Source of the DNA: JBIOJB01 sp044450465
GTDB taxonomy: Bacteria; Chloroflexota; Dormibacteria; Dormibacterales; Dormibacteraceae
Length of the DNA: 42,625 nucleotides
NCBI GenBank assembly: GCA_044450465.1
Contig: JBIOJB010000009.1
Coordinates: 1 to 42,625 of the forward strand
Reading direction: 5' to 3'
Made by a program: the position numbers and the translations under genes. This document shows positions 31,661 to 39,234 of the stretch, in pieces; position 1 is the first letter of the stretch, and each line of letters opens with the position of its first letter. The notes beneath the pieces were generated by a model that worked only from the letters and a program-made list of their open reading frames with translations, had not been told where the DNA came from and ran no database searches.

Positions 31661-32410
31661 ATGAGCGAGGTCAAAGAGGCCGTACGGTCGCGCTACGCGG
31701 GGGCGGCGAAGCAATTGGCGGTGATCCAGCCCGAAACCGCAGCGGGCTGCTGTCAAGTCGACGGTCCAGACTGTGGCTGCAGCGGCAGCTACTCAGCGGA
31801 GGAGTTGAAGGAGATCGGCCTGAGCGAGGCGGTCAGCCTTGGGTGCGGGAACCCGACGGCGCTCGCGGACCTGCGGCCCGGTCAGGTGGTGCTCGACCTT
31901 GGATCAGGCGCCGGGCTCGACGTGCTGCTGTCGGCGAGACGTGTCGCGCCGGGCGGCGTCGCCTACGGCGTGGACATGACGGACGAGATGCTGGAACTCG
32001 CGAATCGGAACCGCGCCAGCGCCGGCGTCACGAACGCGACATTCCTCAAGGGGAGCATCGAGAACGTGCCCCTTCCCGACGCTTCGATAGACGTCGTGAT
32101 CTCGAACTGCGTGATCAACCTGGCGGAGGACAAGGGTGCCGTGATCAAGGAGGCGTTTCGAGTGCTCAAGCCAGGTGGCCGATTCGCGGTGGCGGACATG
32201 GTGGAGCTCGAGACCTTGAGCCCCGAACTGAAAAAGCAGCTCGACTCGTGGGCCGGCTGCATCTCGGGCACGATCCCCATGGACGAGTATCGGGCCCTTC
32301 TGACCCAGGCCGGTTTCGAGGCGCCCGAGTTCGAGGTCCACGCGACCCAAACCCTGCCTTCGGGTGAGGGCAAGGTGGGAAGCGCCTACATCCGAGCGCG
32401 CAAGCCCTGA
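31661..32410 (+). CDS. arsM: Arsenite S-adenosylmethionine methyltransferase
   Basis: 249-residue cytosolic enzyme that methylates arsenite to methylated arsenicals. SAM motif VLDLGSGAGLDVLLSARR at about residues 74-91. Three catalytic cysteines are present: Cys62 (GCGNP), Cys150 (NCVINL) and Cys200 (GCISG). An N-terminal Cys-rich segment (GCCQVDGPDCGC) is also typical. AAGAGGAG sits 8 nt before ATG 31661. It is divergent from arsR under the paired operators, so induction by arsenite is expected. Confidence 0.95.
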   Translation: MSEVKEAVRSRYAGAAKQLAVIQPETAAGCCQVDGPDCGCSGSYSAEELKEIGLSEAVSLGCGNPTALADLRPGQVVLDLGSGAGLDVLLSARRVAPGGVAYGVDMTDEMLELANRNRASAGVTNATFLKGSIENVPLPDASIDVVISNCVINLAEDKGAVIKEAFRVLKPGGRFAVADMVELETLSPELKKQLDSWAGCISGTIPMDEYRALLTQAGFEAPEFEVHATQTLPSGEGKVGSAYIRARKP

Positions 32411-32422
32411 GCTGAGCTCAGG
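32406..32422. terminator. Bidirectional terminator candidate between convergent genes
   Basis: CCTGAGC-TGA-GCTCAGG, 7-bp perfect stem, spans the stop of arsM and the stop of the convergent dehydrogenase. Confidence 0.45.
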
Positions 32423-33512
32423 TCCGCCGCCGCCGGGGCGGAACTAGATCAGAGTGGGTGCCCGGGGCCCGAGATTCGAGGCGGGCCCGGGCCAGCTGTC
32501 GGGCGGCGGCATCGGTGTCGATGCCGTTGCGCTCTGCGGTGGCCAGGATCTCGTAGACCGCATCGCCGATCCCCGCCAGGCGGCCGTCCAGCACCTCCCG
32601 CGACCAGTGCAGCTCCTCAAGGCCGCCGCCGTGGAGGACTCCCCCGGCGTTGATCACAAAATCGGGCGCGTAGACGATGTCCCGCCGCCGGAGCTCGCCG
32701 GCGTCGGATGGTTTCTCGAGCTGGTTGTTGGCGGCGCCCGCCACCACCCGGCAGCGAAGCCGCGGTATCGAGCGCTCGTTCAGCACGCCCCCCGTCGCAC
32801 AGGGTGCGAAAACATCGCAGGCCGTCGTGAGCGCGTCCTCGAGCTCGACGGTACCGACGCCCTCAGCCTGCAGTCCGGCCAGGCGGGCTGGATCGATGTC
32901 AGCAGCGATCACCGCAGCGCCCGCACGCCGGAGCTGGGCGATCAGGGGCCGGCCGACTCCACCCGCACCCTGCACCAGAACGCTTCGCCCATGCAGGTCC
33001 TCCGAGCCGAAAGCGAACCGGCAGGCCGCTCTGATGCCGTGAAACACTCCGACCGCCGTGTCCGGCGCCGTGTCGCCGGATCCGCCGGCAGCCTCCGTCT
33101 TGCAGAACACGTAGGGGCAGACCTCGGCGATCACGTCCATGTCCTCGGCCGACGTGTTCATGTCCGGTGCGCAGCTGTACAGTCCGCCGAGGGATCGCAC
33201 GAACGCTCCGAACTCGTGCAGCAGGCGCCGCCGTGCCTCACCGTGTGGCTGATCCGGCGCCGGCAAGGCGATGACGGCCTTGCCTCCGCCACGCGGAAAG
33301 TCGACGCAGGCGAACTTGAGGGTCATGGCCTCGGAGAGCCGCATCGCGTCGGCGAGTGCGTCGATGCGTCGCGGGTAGTGCTTCATCCGAGTTCCGCCGC
33401 CGGACGGTCCCAACCGGGTGGAGTGGACGCAGATGAACATCCAAGCGCCCGACGTCTTGTCGCGGTGAATCGAAACCGACTCGCCGTCCCAGGCTGAGAT
33501 GAGCTCCTCCAC
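32418..33512 (-). CDS. Leucine/phenylalanine/valine dehydrogenase-like amino acid dehydrogenase
   Basis: 364-residue Glu/Leu/Phe/Val dehydrogenase: catalytic region GPSGGGTRMKHYP and DFPRGGGKAVIALP (active-site Lys), then the NAD-binding Rossmann motif VLVQGAGGVGRPLIAQL (about residues 172-188). It oxidatively deaminates a branched-chain or aromatic amino acid to the keto acid. A GTG at 33512 (MEELISAWDGESV) fits family N-termini and lies 8 nt after TAGACT; a longer frame to 33581 is unlikely. Confidence 0.9.
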   Translation of the reverse strand: MEELISAWDGESVSIHRDKTSGAWMFICVHSTRLGPSGGGTRMKHYPRRIDALADAMRLSEAMTLKFACVDFPRGGGKAVIALPAPDQPHGEARRRLLHEFGAFVRSLGGLYSCAPDMNTSAEDMDVIAEVCPYVFCKTEAAGGSGDTAPDTAVGVFHGIRAACRFAFGSEDLHGRSVLVQGAGGVGRPLIAQLRRAGAAVIAADIDPARLAGLQAEGVGTVELEDALTTACDVFAPCATGGVLNERSIPRLRCRVVAGAANNQLEKPSDAGELRRRDIVYAPDFVINAGGVLHGGGLEELHWSREVLDGRLAGIGDAVYEILATAERNGIDTDAAARQLARARLESRAPGTHSDLVPPRRRRT

Positions 33513-33520
33513 GGCACACG

Positions 33521-33526
33521 AGTCTA
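33521..33526 (-). promoter_or_regulatory. Leaderless -10 box of the dehydrogenase gene
   Basis: TAGACT on the minus strand, 8 nt before GTG 33512. Confidence 0.35.
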
Positions 33527-33560
33527 GTGTCGTGCGCCTGAGGTTAGTGAGCAAAGTCGC

Positions 33561-33684
33561 GGCACCAGCGGTCGGTGCCAAGGCAGGGGTGGCGCGGCGA
33601 GGAGTGCGTCGGTAGACGCATGACGAGAAGCGCCGGGTCCCCTAACGTGGGCATCAGGGCCGTAGGCCCCCGGCCGCTGGGGCC
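33561..33684. other. Intergenic run of three hairpins
   Basis: GGCACC/GGTGCC (33561-33579), TGCGTC/GACGCA (33605-33620) and GGCCCC/GGGGCC (33665-33684) form three short perfect stems in the 216-nt gap before the methyltransferase gene. Could be a structured leader or a small RNA. Confidence 0.35.
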
Positions 33685-33728
33685 GATGAATTTGCCACTA
33701 ATTTCGGGGCACGACACAAAAGGTTGCA

Positions 33729-34526
33729 GTGGGTCTCCTCGGCGATTCAGAATCCAGCTGGATGCGCGACGCTGACACAGGCGAGCAGCCCGCGCAGCGC
33801 GCGGTGCTGCCGCTCGACCGACAGAACGCTTATCGGGCTCGCTTGCGGAAGATGCGGCCCGGGTGGCAGCCCAGTGGCGATCAGCTCGACGTCCTGTTGC
33901 AGTCGCGATTGCGCCGTGACAGCCGTGTGCTCGACCTCGGCTGTGGGCGGGGCGGGGCGGTTGAGCTCGTGTGGCGTGACGTCGGGCTGGCGGTGGGTGT
34001 AGATCCCGACACCTCTTCGCTTGCGGGGCATCGCGCCGCGGGCATGCCTGTGATCAGGGGAGTGGGCGAGCGCCTGCCGTTCATTGACGGGTCGTTCGAC
34101 GTGATCGTCTGCGTGTGGGTGATGGAGCACCTCGCCGACCCGGCCGCTACGCTGGGGGAGGTTCGCCGGGTGCTCAGGCCGGGCGCCCACTTCCTGTTCC
34201 TGACTCCCAACCTGCGCCACCCACTTATGCTCGCGAACCGCCTGGGCAAGGCCCTTCCACGGCTCCAGCGGCGCCTGGTGCCCAGGCTGTACGGCCGGCT
34301 GGAGGGAGATACCTTCCCGGTCCAGTACCGGGCCAACACTCCGAAGGCCATCAACCGGCTGGCGGCGGATGCCGGGCTTCGGGTCGTCGAGCTCCGCTTC
34401 ATCCCCGACCCCACGTATCTCGCGTGGGGCGAGATCATGTTCCGAGCGGCCGTGCTTGCCGACGGGTTGCTGCCCGCGAGCCGCGGAATTCACCTGCTCG
34501 GAGACCTGGTTCCAGTAGAGAAATGA
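33729..34526 (+). CDS. Class I SAM-dependent methyltransferase
   Basis: 265 residues. Motif I RVLDLGCGRGGAVELV lies at about residues 59-74, acidic motif GVDPDTSSL, then the Methyltransf_11 hallmark ERLPFIDGSFDVIVCVWVMEHL. AAAGG precedes the GTG start by 5 nt; ATG 33762 is an alternative that would remove a non-conserved tail. The C-terminal part (NRLGKALPRLQRRL) resembles lipid/sugar methyltransferases, but the substrate is unknown. Confidence 0.85.
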   Translation: MGLLGDSESSWMRDADTGEQPAQRAVLPLDRQNAYRARLRKMRPGWQPSGDQLDVLLQSRLRRDSRVLDLGCGRGGAVELVWRDVGLAVGVDPDTSSLAGHRAAGMPVIRGVGERLPFIDGSFDVIVCVWVMEHLADPAATLGEVRRVLRPGAHFLFLTPNLRHPLMLANRLGKALPRLQRRLVPRLYGRLEGDTFPVQYRANTPKAINRLAADAGLRVVELRFIPDPTYLAWGEIMFRAAVLADGLLPASRGIHLLGDLVPVEK

Positions 34527-34545
34527 ATCGCCGTTCGCTCCCAGA

Positions 34546-34574
34546 GGAGGACTACCATCCTCACCCGCGCCATC
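34546..34574 (+). repeat. Partial copy of the leader element
   Basis: 29 nt that match 34687-34715 (the end of the full leader element) at 26 positions, including the GGAGGAC-TACC hairpin start and CCCGCGCC. It lies 20 nt after the methyltransferase stop and is not followed by a start codon. Confidence 0.6.
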
Positions 34575-34586
34575 AAACCGCACCTC

Positions 34587-34716
34587 ACGCGGTGCGCCGG
34601 CCGGATTCACTCCGGCCGACCAGCCCACATGCCACTCTTCCAAACGCCTGCCAATCGTTGTGCAGGGGAGGAGGGGGTGCCGCGGGGGAGGACTACCGTC
34701 CTCGCCCGCGCCTTCT
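34587..34716 (+). promoter_or_regulatory. Structured leader element, full copy before YciI-like gene
   Basis: About 130 nt ending at the start codon. Block A (34587-34618) contains an 8-bp hairpin, CGGCCGGA / TCCGGCCG with a 5-nt loop. Block C (34656-34693) leads into a terminal hairpin, 13-nt arms CGCGGGGGAGGAC / GTCCTCGCCCGCG (34681-34710, one mismatch) with loop TACC. Blocks A and C match the potC-leader copy at 63 of 70 positions. No other Shine-Dalgarno lies near the ATG; the purine run is in the hairpin's 5' arm. A cis-regulatory RNA is an inference. Confidence 0.55.
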
Positions 34717-35055
34717 ATGAAACTCGACGCCTACACCGTCGTGTTCCTCCGCCGGCCGGCCAACGCTCCGGTCATGACCGGCGACGAACTTGACGCGCTG
34801 CAGGAAGAGCACCTCGCGTTCAACGCCCGGATGCGTGAGGCGGGACATGCCGTAATCACAGGGCCTCTTTCCGGCCAGCCCGACGAGTCGCTGCGCGGGA
34901 TCAACGTCTTCCGAACGTCCGTCGAGGAGACTCGAAGGCTGGCCGGAGAAGACCCTTCAGTGAGAGCCGGACGACTGACGATCGAGGTCTGCACCTGGTA
35001 CATGCAACCGGGCAGCCTGGGCGACAGGCCGGCAGCGACGATCGAGATCGACTAG
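34717..35055 (+). CDS. YCII-like domain protein
   Basis: 112-residue ferredoxin-like protein of the YCII type (LDAYTVVFLRRPANAP start; LQEEHLAFNARMREAGHAVITGPL; EVCTWYMQPG end). The ATG lies 6 nt after the terminal hairpin of the leader element. Its stop overlaps that of convergent potC. The substrate is unknown; YCII-like proteins are proposed to act on small molecules but few are characterised. Confidence 0.8.
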   Translation: MKLDAYTVVFLRRPANAPVMTGDELDALQEEHLAFNARMREAGHAVITGPLSGQPDESLRGINVFRTSVEETRRLAGEDPSVRAGRLTIEVCTWYMQPGSLGDRPAATIEID

Positions 35056-35858
35056 CGGGCGGCGGGCACCCTCGCTGCTCCGCCGCCGCCGGTGAGCCGG
35101 GCGGCGATCACGACCGGGATGATCGTGACCAGGATCACGAACGAGACGACGACGTTCACCTCGGGCAGCCGCTGGCCCGTGCGCAGCTGAGCGAAGATCC
35201 AGATGGGCAGGGTGTTCTGGGCGCCCGCCGTGAAGGTCGTAACGATGACCTCGTCAAACGACAGCGCGAAGGCCAGCATCGCGCCGGCCACGAGCGAGGT
35301 GGAGATGAGAGGCAGTGTGATGTCCACGAAGGTGCGGAGGCCGTTGGCTCCGAGGTCCATCGCTGCCTCGATCAACGAGCCCTGCGTCCGCCTCAATCGA
35401 GCGAGCACGTTGTTGTAGACGACGACGATGCAGAAGGTCGTGTGGCCGACGATGATGGTCCAGATCGACAGGTCCACGTTGTTGAAGGTGAAGAAGGCCC
35501 GCAGAGCGATGCCGGTGATGATGCCGGGCAGGGCAAGGGGCAGCACGAACAGGAAGCTGACGGCATCGCGGCCGAAGAAATCGGTCCGGTAGATCGCGAG
35601 GGCGGCGCAGGTGCCGAGGACGAGAGCGAGTGAGGTCGCCGCGAGCGCCGTCTTGATCGAGAGCACCAGCGCGGTCCGCACGTCGGGATCGTTCCAAGTC
35701 GAGACGACCCACTTGGTGCTCAAGCCTCCGATCGGCCAGGTTTCGATGTTCGACTGGTTGAAGGCGTAGAGGAGGATGACCAGGATCGGGATGAAGAGGA
35801 ACAGCAGCACCAGGATGGCCCACAGCCGCAGCGCCATCCGGGTCCAGAAACCTTCCAT
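35052..35858 (-). CDS. potC: Polyamine ABC transporter permease PotC
   Basis: 268-residue inner-membrane permease with six helices and the EAA loop EAAMDLGANGLRTFVDITLPL (about residues 168-188) that docks on PotA. The last gene of the polyamine operon, separated from potB by 149 nt that hold the second copy of the structured leader. It pairs with PotB. Family transports spermidine/putrescine; the exact polyamine here is inferred. Confidence 0.9.
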   Translation of the reverse strand: MEGFWTRMALRLWAILVLLFLFIPILVILLYAFNQSNIETWPIGGLSTKWVVSTWNDPDVRTALVLSIKTALAATSLALVLGTCAALAIYRTDFFGRDAVSFLFVLPLALPGIITGIALRAFFTFNNVDLSIWTIIVGHTTFCIVVVYNNVLARLRRTQGSLIEAAMDLGANGLRTFVDITLPLISTSLVAGAMLAFALSFDEVIVTTFTAGAQNTLPIWIFAQLRTGQRLPEVNVVVSFVILVTIIPVVIAARLTGGGGAARVPAAR

Positions 35859-35862
35859 CTAT

Positions 35863-35988
35863 AAGGCGCGGGTGAGGACAGGCGTCCTCCCCCGCGGAAC
35901 TCCCTCCTCTCCTGCACAACGCCAGGAGGCGTTTGGAAAGTGGTGTGCACGCAGCACGGCCGGAATAAATCCGACCGGCGCACCACGT
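35863..35988 (-). promoter_or_regulatory. Structured leader element, full copy before potC
   Basis: On the minus strand, block A (35957-35988) and block C (35884-35921) align with the YciI-leader copy at 28 of 32 and 35 of 38 positions. The block A hairpin keeps its stem (CGGTCGGA / TCCGGCCG); its C-to-T change gives a G-U pair. The terminal hairpin is at 35867-35896. A further stem, AACGCC-TCCT-GGCGTT, lies between the blocks. The ATG of potC follows. Confidence 0.55.
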
Positions 35989-36007
35989 CCCCATGGGAAA
36001 AAAGACA

Positions 36008-36955
36008 TCAGAGGGCCTCGAAGGCCCCGAGCCGTTTGGCGATGAGCAGGTAGATGGCCATGATTGCGACCGGCACCATCGAGAGCGCGGCGGCGAAGGG
36101 CACGTTGTTCGCGATCCCGATGTTGCCGTAGACGACGTTCCCGATGAACTGAGAGTTGGCGCCGCCTATGAGAATCGGCGTGATGTAGTCCCCGAGCGTA
36201 AGGGAGAAGGTGAAGATCGACCCGGCGGCGATGCCGGGCACCACCAGCGGCAGGACGATGTCGCGCGTCGCCCGCCAGCGCCGCGCCCCTAGGTCCGCCG
36301 CAGCCTCGAGCAAGGAGTCAGGCACCCGCTCGAGCGCCGCATAGGTCGGGATGATCATGAAGGGCAGCCAGATGTACGAGAACACGAGCCACATCGCCAC
36401 GTTGGTATAGCCGAGGTTCGCTGCAGGCAGGCCGATCGACTGAAGGCTCCAGTTCAAAAGGCCGCTGTGGTTGAGGATGAGCACCCAGGCATAAAGGCGC
36501 GCGAGGTAGGAGGCCCACAGGGGCAGCAGGACCGCGGCGAAGAGCGCGGTCTGAACCCGTCGCGAAGCCACCCGCGCCATGTAGTAGGCGAGCGGGAAGG
36601 CGAGGATTATGTCCGTCGCGGTGACGGCGGCGGCGATTCCGACCGTCCTCGAGATGATGTGGGAGTACGTGGGGTCGCTGAAGATGATCCGGAAGTTGTC
36701 CAGGTTCCACACCTGCACGATCTGCGTCGTGAATGTGTCGATCGTCCAGAAGGCGGTGATCAGCAGAAGGAAGAGCGACGCAAGGTACACCAGCAGCATC
36801 CAGCCCATCGGCGGCAGGAGGAGCAGAACGGATCGCAGCCAGGGCAGGCGCCACATGAGCGCCTGCGGGCCGGAGGCTCCGCGTTTGGGGCGGAGCCGTC
36901 CGGCTGGGTCCGACGGAGTCGAGGTCACGCGCTGAGAGGGGGCGGGGGCCCCCAC
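36008..36955 (-). CDS. potB: Polyamine ABC transporter permease PotB
   Basis: 315-residue permease with a long basic N-terminal tail, six helices and the EAA loop EAAADLGARRWRATRDIVLPL. The GTG at 36955 falls in the arm of an intercistronic hairpin; GTG 36928 or ATG 36858 would be alternatives. Lies 40 nt after potD in the operon. It forms the channel with PotC. Confidence 0.9.
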   Translation of the reverse strand: MGAPAPSQRVTSTPSDPAGRLRPKRGASGPQALMWRLPWLRSVLLLLPPMGWMLLVYLASLFLLLITAFWTIDTFTTQIVQVWNLDNFRIIFSDPTYSHIISRTVGIAAAVTATDIILAFPLAYYMARVASRRVQTALFAAVLLPLWASYLARLYAWVLILNHSGLLNWSLQSIGLPAANLGYTNVAMWLVFSYIWLPFMIIPTYAALERVPDSLLEAAADLGARRWRATRDIVLPLVVPGIAAGSIFTFSLTLGDYITPILIGGANSQFIGNVVYGNIGIANNVPFAAALSMVPVAIMAIYLLIAKRLGAFEAL

Positions 36956-36987
36956 GAACTCACAGCTTGTGCTCCGAGTTCGTGGGG
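36950..36987 (-). terminator. Intercistronic hairpin between potD and potB
   Basis: CCCCACGAACTC and GAGTTCGTGGGG form a perfect 12-bp stem with a 14-nt loop, just after the potD stop and at the potB start. No uridine run follows. It may attenuate or protect the potD mRNA. Confidence 0.5.
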
Positions 36988-36994
36988 AGTTCGA

Positions 36995-38200
36995 TCATCC
37001 CTTGATCGCCGTCCACGCCGTCTGCCACTGGGCGTAGGGGATGCAGTTGCTGGAACCGTCATCGCACTGGGCGATGGGAGTCTTCCAGAACTTGATGCTG
37101 TCGAAGTAGGAGCCGGGCGCGTCGGCGTGAAACTGCGAGCACGAACCGGGCTGCAGGGCTTCCATCTCGGCGCATGCCTTGCTGTTGACCGGCGTCTCGC
37201 CGTACGAGAGCGCCTGCATCGCCTGAACGTGAGGTGTGCTGACGTACTTGGTCCACAGGTAGGCGCAGTTGGGGTGTGGCGCCTTGGTGGCGAGCATCCA
37301 GTTGTCCGCCCAGCCGGTGGCCCCTTCTACTGACGGGATGGTGTCGGCGGTCGGCGCACCCGCCTTCTTGAGGTCGCTGGTCATGATCGGCCAGGCCGCC
37401 CCGACGATGGCGTCACCGCTCTTGAAAAGGTCCTCCTCGGTTGGGATGTCTGCCCAGTACTTCTTGACCAGGGGCTGCTGCGTCTTCAGCAGGGTCACCG
37501 CCGCATCGAACTGCTTCTGGGTCAGCTCGTAGGGGTCCGTGATCCCGAGGTTTGGCTGCGACTTGCTCAGGTACAGAGCGGCGTCTGCGATCTGGATCGG
37601 GTTGTCCGGGATCGTGATCAGGCCCTTGTACTGGGGGTCGTACAGGACACTCCAGCTGGTGGGCGGGGTGGGGAACTTGTTCGTGTTGTACAGGAGAGTG
37701 TTCGGACCCCACTGCAGCGAGACGCCGTAGTGAATCCCGTTGATCGTGTCGTACGGAGGCGACTGGAACTTCGGCTGGAAGTTGGCCCAGTCGGGGATCA
37801 GGGAAACGTTCATCGGCTGGACGTCGCCGCCGTAGATGAGGCGAAGGTCGGCGTCACCAGAGGCCGAGACCATGTCCCACTGCCCACCGCCACCTCCGGC
37901 CATCAGGCTGACCATCTCGTCGGACGAACCCGCGTCTTTCTCGTTGATCTTGCACCCGGTCTGGGTTGTGAAGGGACCCGCCCAGGACGGGTCGACGTAG
38001 CCACCCCAGGCGATAAGGTTGAGCTGGCCCTCGCCTGCTCCGATCGTCGTCTGCGGTTTCATGGTCGCCGTGGGCGGCTGCTGGCCCGTCGGGCCCGCTG
38101 CCGTTGAAGACGATCCGCACGCGGTGATGGCCATGACGATCGCCGCAGTGCCCGTCGCCAACCTCAGCCAGCTCGCCGGTCGATTCTCGTGTTCTCTCAT
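36995..38200 (-). CDS. potD: Polyamine-binding lipoprotein PotD
   Basis: 401-residue extracytoplasmic solute-binding lipoprotein of the PotD/PotF family. Signal peptide with lipobox ending at Cys28 (AITAC), Gly/Pro/Thr linker, then LIAWGGYVDPSWAGPFTTQTG, the start of the bilobal binding domain. Captures spermidine or putrescine for PotBC. Its start overlaps the potA stop by 4 nt (ATGA), so translation is coupled. The ligand itself is not readable. Confidence 0.9.
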   Translation of the reverse strand: MREHENRPASWLRLATGTAAIVMAITACGSSSTAAGPTGQQPPTATMKPQTTIGAGEGQLNLIAWGGYVDPSWAGPFTTQTGCKINEKDAGSSDEMVSLMAGGGGGQWDMVSASGDADLRLIYGGDVQPMNVSLIPDWANFQPKFQSPPYDTINGIHYGVSLQWGPNTLLYNTNKFPTPPTSWSVLYDPQYKGLITIPDNPIQIADAALYLSKSQPNLGITDPYELTQKQFDAAVTLLKTQQPLVKKYWADIPTEEDLFKSGDAIVGAAWPIMTSDLKKAGAPTADTIPSVEGATGWADNWMLATKAPHPNCAYLWTKYVSTPHVQAMQALSYGETPVNSKACAEMEALQPGSCSQFHADAPGSYFDSIKFWKTPIAQCDDGSSNCIPYAQWQTAWTAIKG

Positions 38201-39234
38201 TTCTCCCTATCTCCCCTGGTTGCCGGTGCCAGGACGTATGTGTGATCGGCGGCCCATGCCAGCCGCACCTTGCGGCCCGCGTAGGCCTGTGCCTCGCCGG
38301 GGGCGTCCATATTCTGGCGCACCGCCACCAACAATTCGCCGCGGTCGAGCCGGACCGTGAACCGCGTCGACATGCCGACGTAGACCACGGACTCCACAGT
38401 TCCGGGCTCAAGGCTCATTCCCGGATCGGCCCTGTCGTCCTCGTCCAGCATCCGCAACTTCTCGGGCCGGACCACGAACTTCACGCCGTCGCGTTCGAGG
38501 ACGTTTGAGATCCCAATGAACCCCGCCACGAATTCGGTGGCCGGCTGCTCGTAGACCTCCACCGGCGAACCAAGCTGCTCGATTCGCCCGTTCGACATCA
38601 CGGCCAGCCGGTCGCTCATCGTGAGCGCCTCCTCCTGGTCATGCGTCACGTAGATGAAGGTGATACCGACCTCCTTCTGAATCTGCTTGAGCTCGATCTG
38701 CATCTCCTGGCGCAGCTTCAGGTCCAGGGCGCCAAGCGGCTCGTCCAGGAGCAGGACCTCGGGCTCGTTGATGACGGCGCGAGCGAGTGCGACGCGCTGG
38801 CGCTGGCCGCCGGACAGCTGGTTTGGGCGCCGATTCTCGAGCCCTGACAGGCGCACCATCTGCAGCGCGCGCTGGACCCGCTTCTTCCGTTCAGAGCCGG
38901 AGACGCGCTTGACGCGGAGCCCGTATCCGATGTTCTCGCCCACCGTCATGTGGGGGAAGAGCGCGTAGTCCTGAAAAACCGTGTTCGTCTCGCGCAGGTT
39001 CGGAGGCATGGAGGTCACGTCGCGGCCGCCCAGCTCGATCGTTCCCGAGTCGGGGCGCTCGAAGCCGGCGATCATCCTCAGCAAGGTCGTCTTGCCGGAG
39101 CCGGAAGGCCCGAGCAGCGTGAAGAACTCGCCTTCGTCGATCGACAGGTCCACGCCGGCCACCGCGAGCACGTGGCCGTAGTGCTTCCGGACGCCACGAA
39201 GGACGAGGGCCTTCGGTCTTGGGTCGGAGGTCAT
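38197..39234 (-). CDS. potA: Polyamine ABC transporter ATPase PotA
   Basis: 345-residue cytosolic ATPase. Walker A GPSGSGKTT (about residues 42-50), Q-loop TVFQDYALFPHMTVGEN, signature LSGGQRQRVALARA, Walker B VLLLDEPLGALD and switch His in VTHDQEEALTMSDR. A C-terminal TOBE-like domain follows (VRPEKLRMLDEDD onward). It drives PotBC. It starts directly after the aldehyde dehydrogenase stop and overlaps potD. Confidence 0.93.
   Translation of the reverse strand: MTSDPRPKALVLRGVRKHYGHVLAVAGVDLSIDEGEFFTLLGPSGSGKTTLLRMIAGFERPDSGTIELGGRDVTSMPPNLRETNTVFQDYALFPHMTVGENIGYGLRVKRVSGSERKKRVQRALQMVRLSGLENRRPNQLSGGQRQRVALARAVINEPEVLLLDEPLGALDLKLRQEMQIELKQIQKEVGITFIYVTHDQEEALTMSDRLAVMSNGRIEQLGSPVEVYEQPATEFVAGFIGISNVLERDGVKFVVRPEKLRMLDEDDRADPGMSLEPGTVESVVYVGMSTRFTVRLDRGELLVAVRQNMDAPGEAQAYAGRKVRLAWAADHTYVLAPATRGDREK

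Noticed and set aside
34656..34716. T-box riboswitch
   Set aside because: The GGTGCCGCGG and CGTCCTC strings recall a T-box antiterminator, but the invariant TGG-N-ACC bulge is missing in both copies and no specifier stem is visible.
35863..35988. Known potC RNA motif
   Set aside because: The position before potC invites the comparison, but I cannot match the element to the described motif; a covariance-model search would decide.
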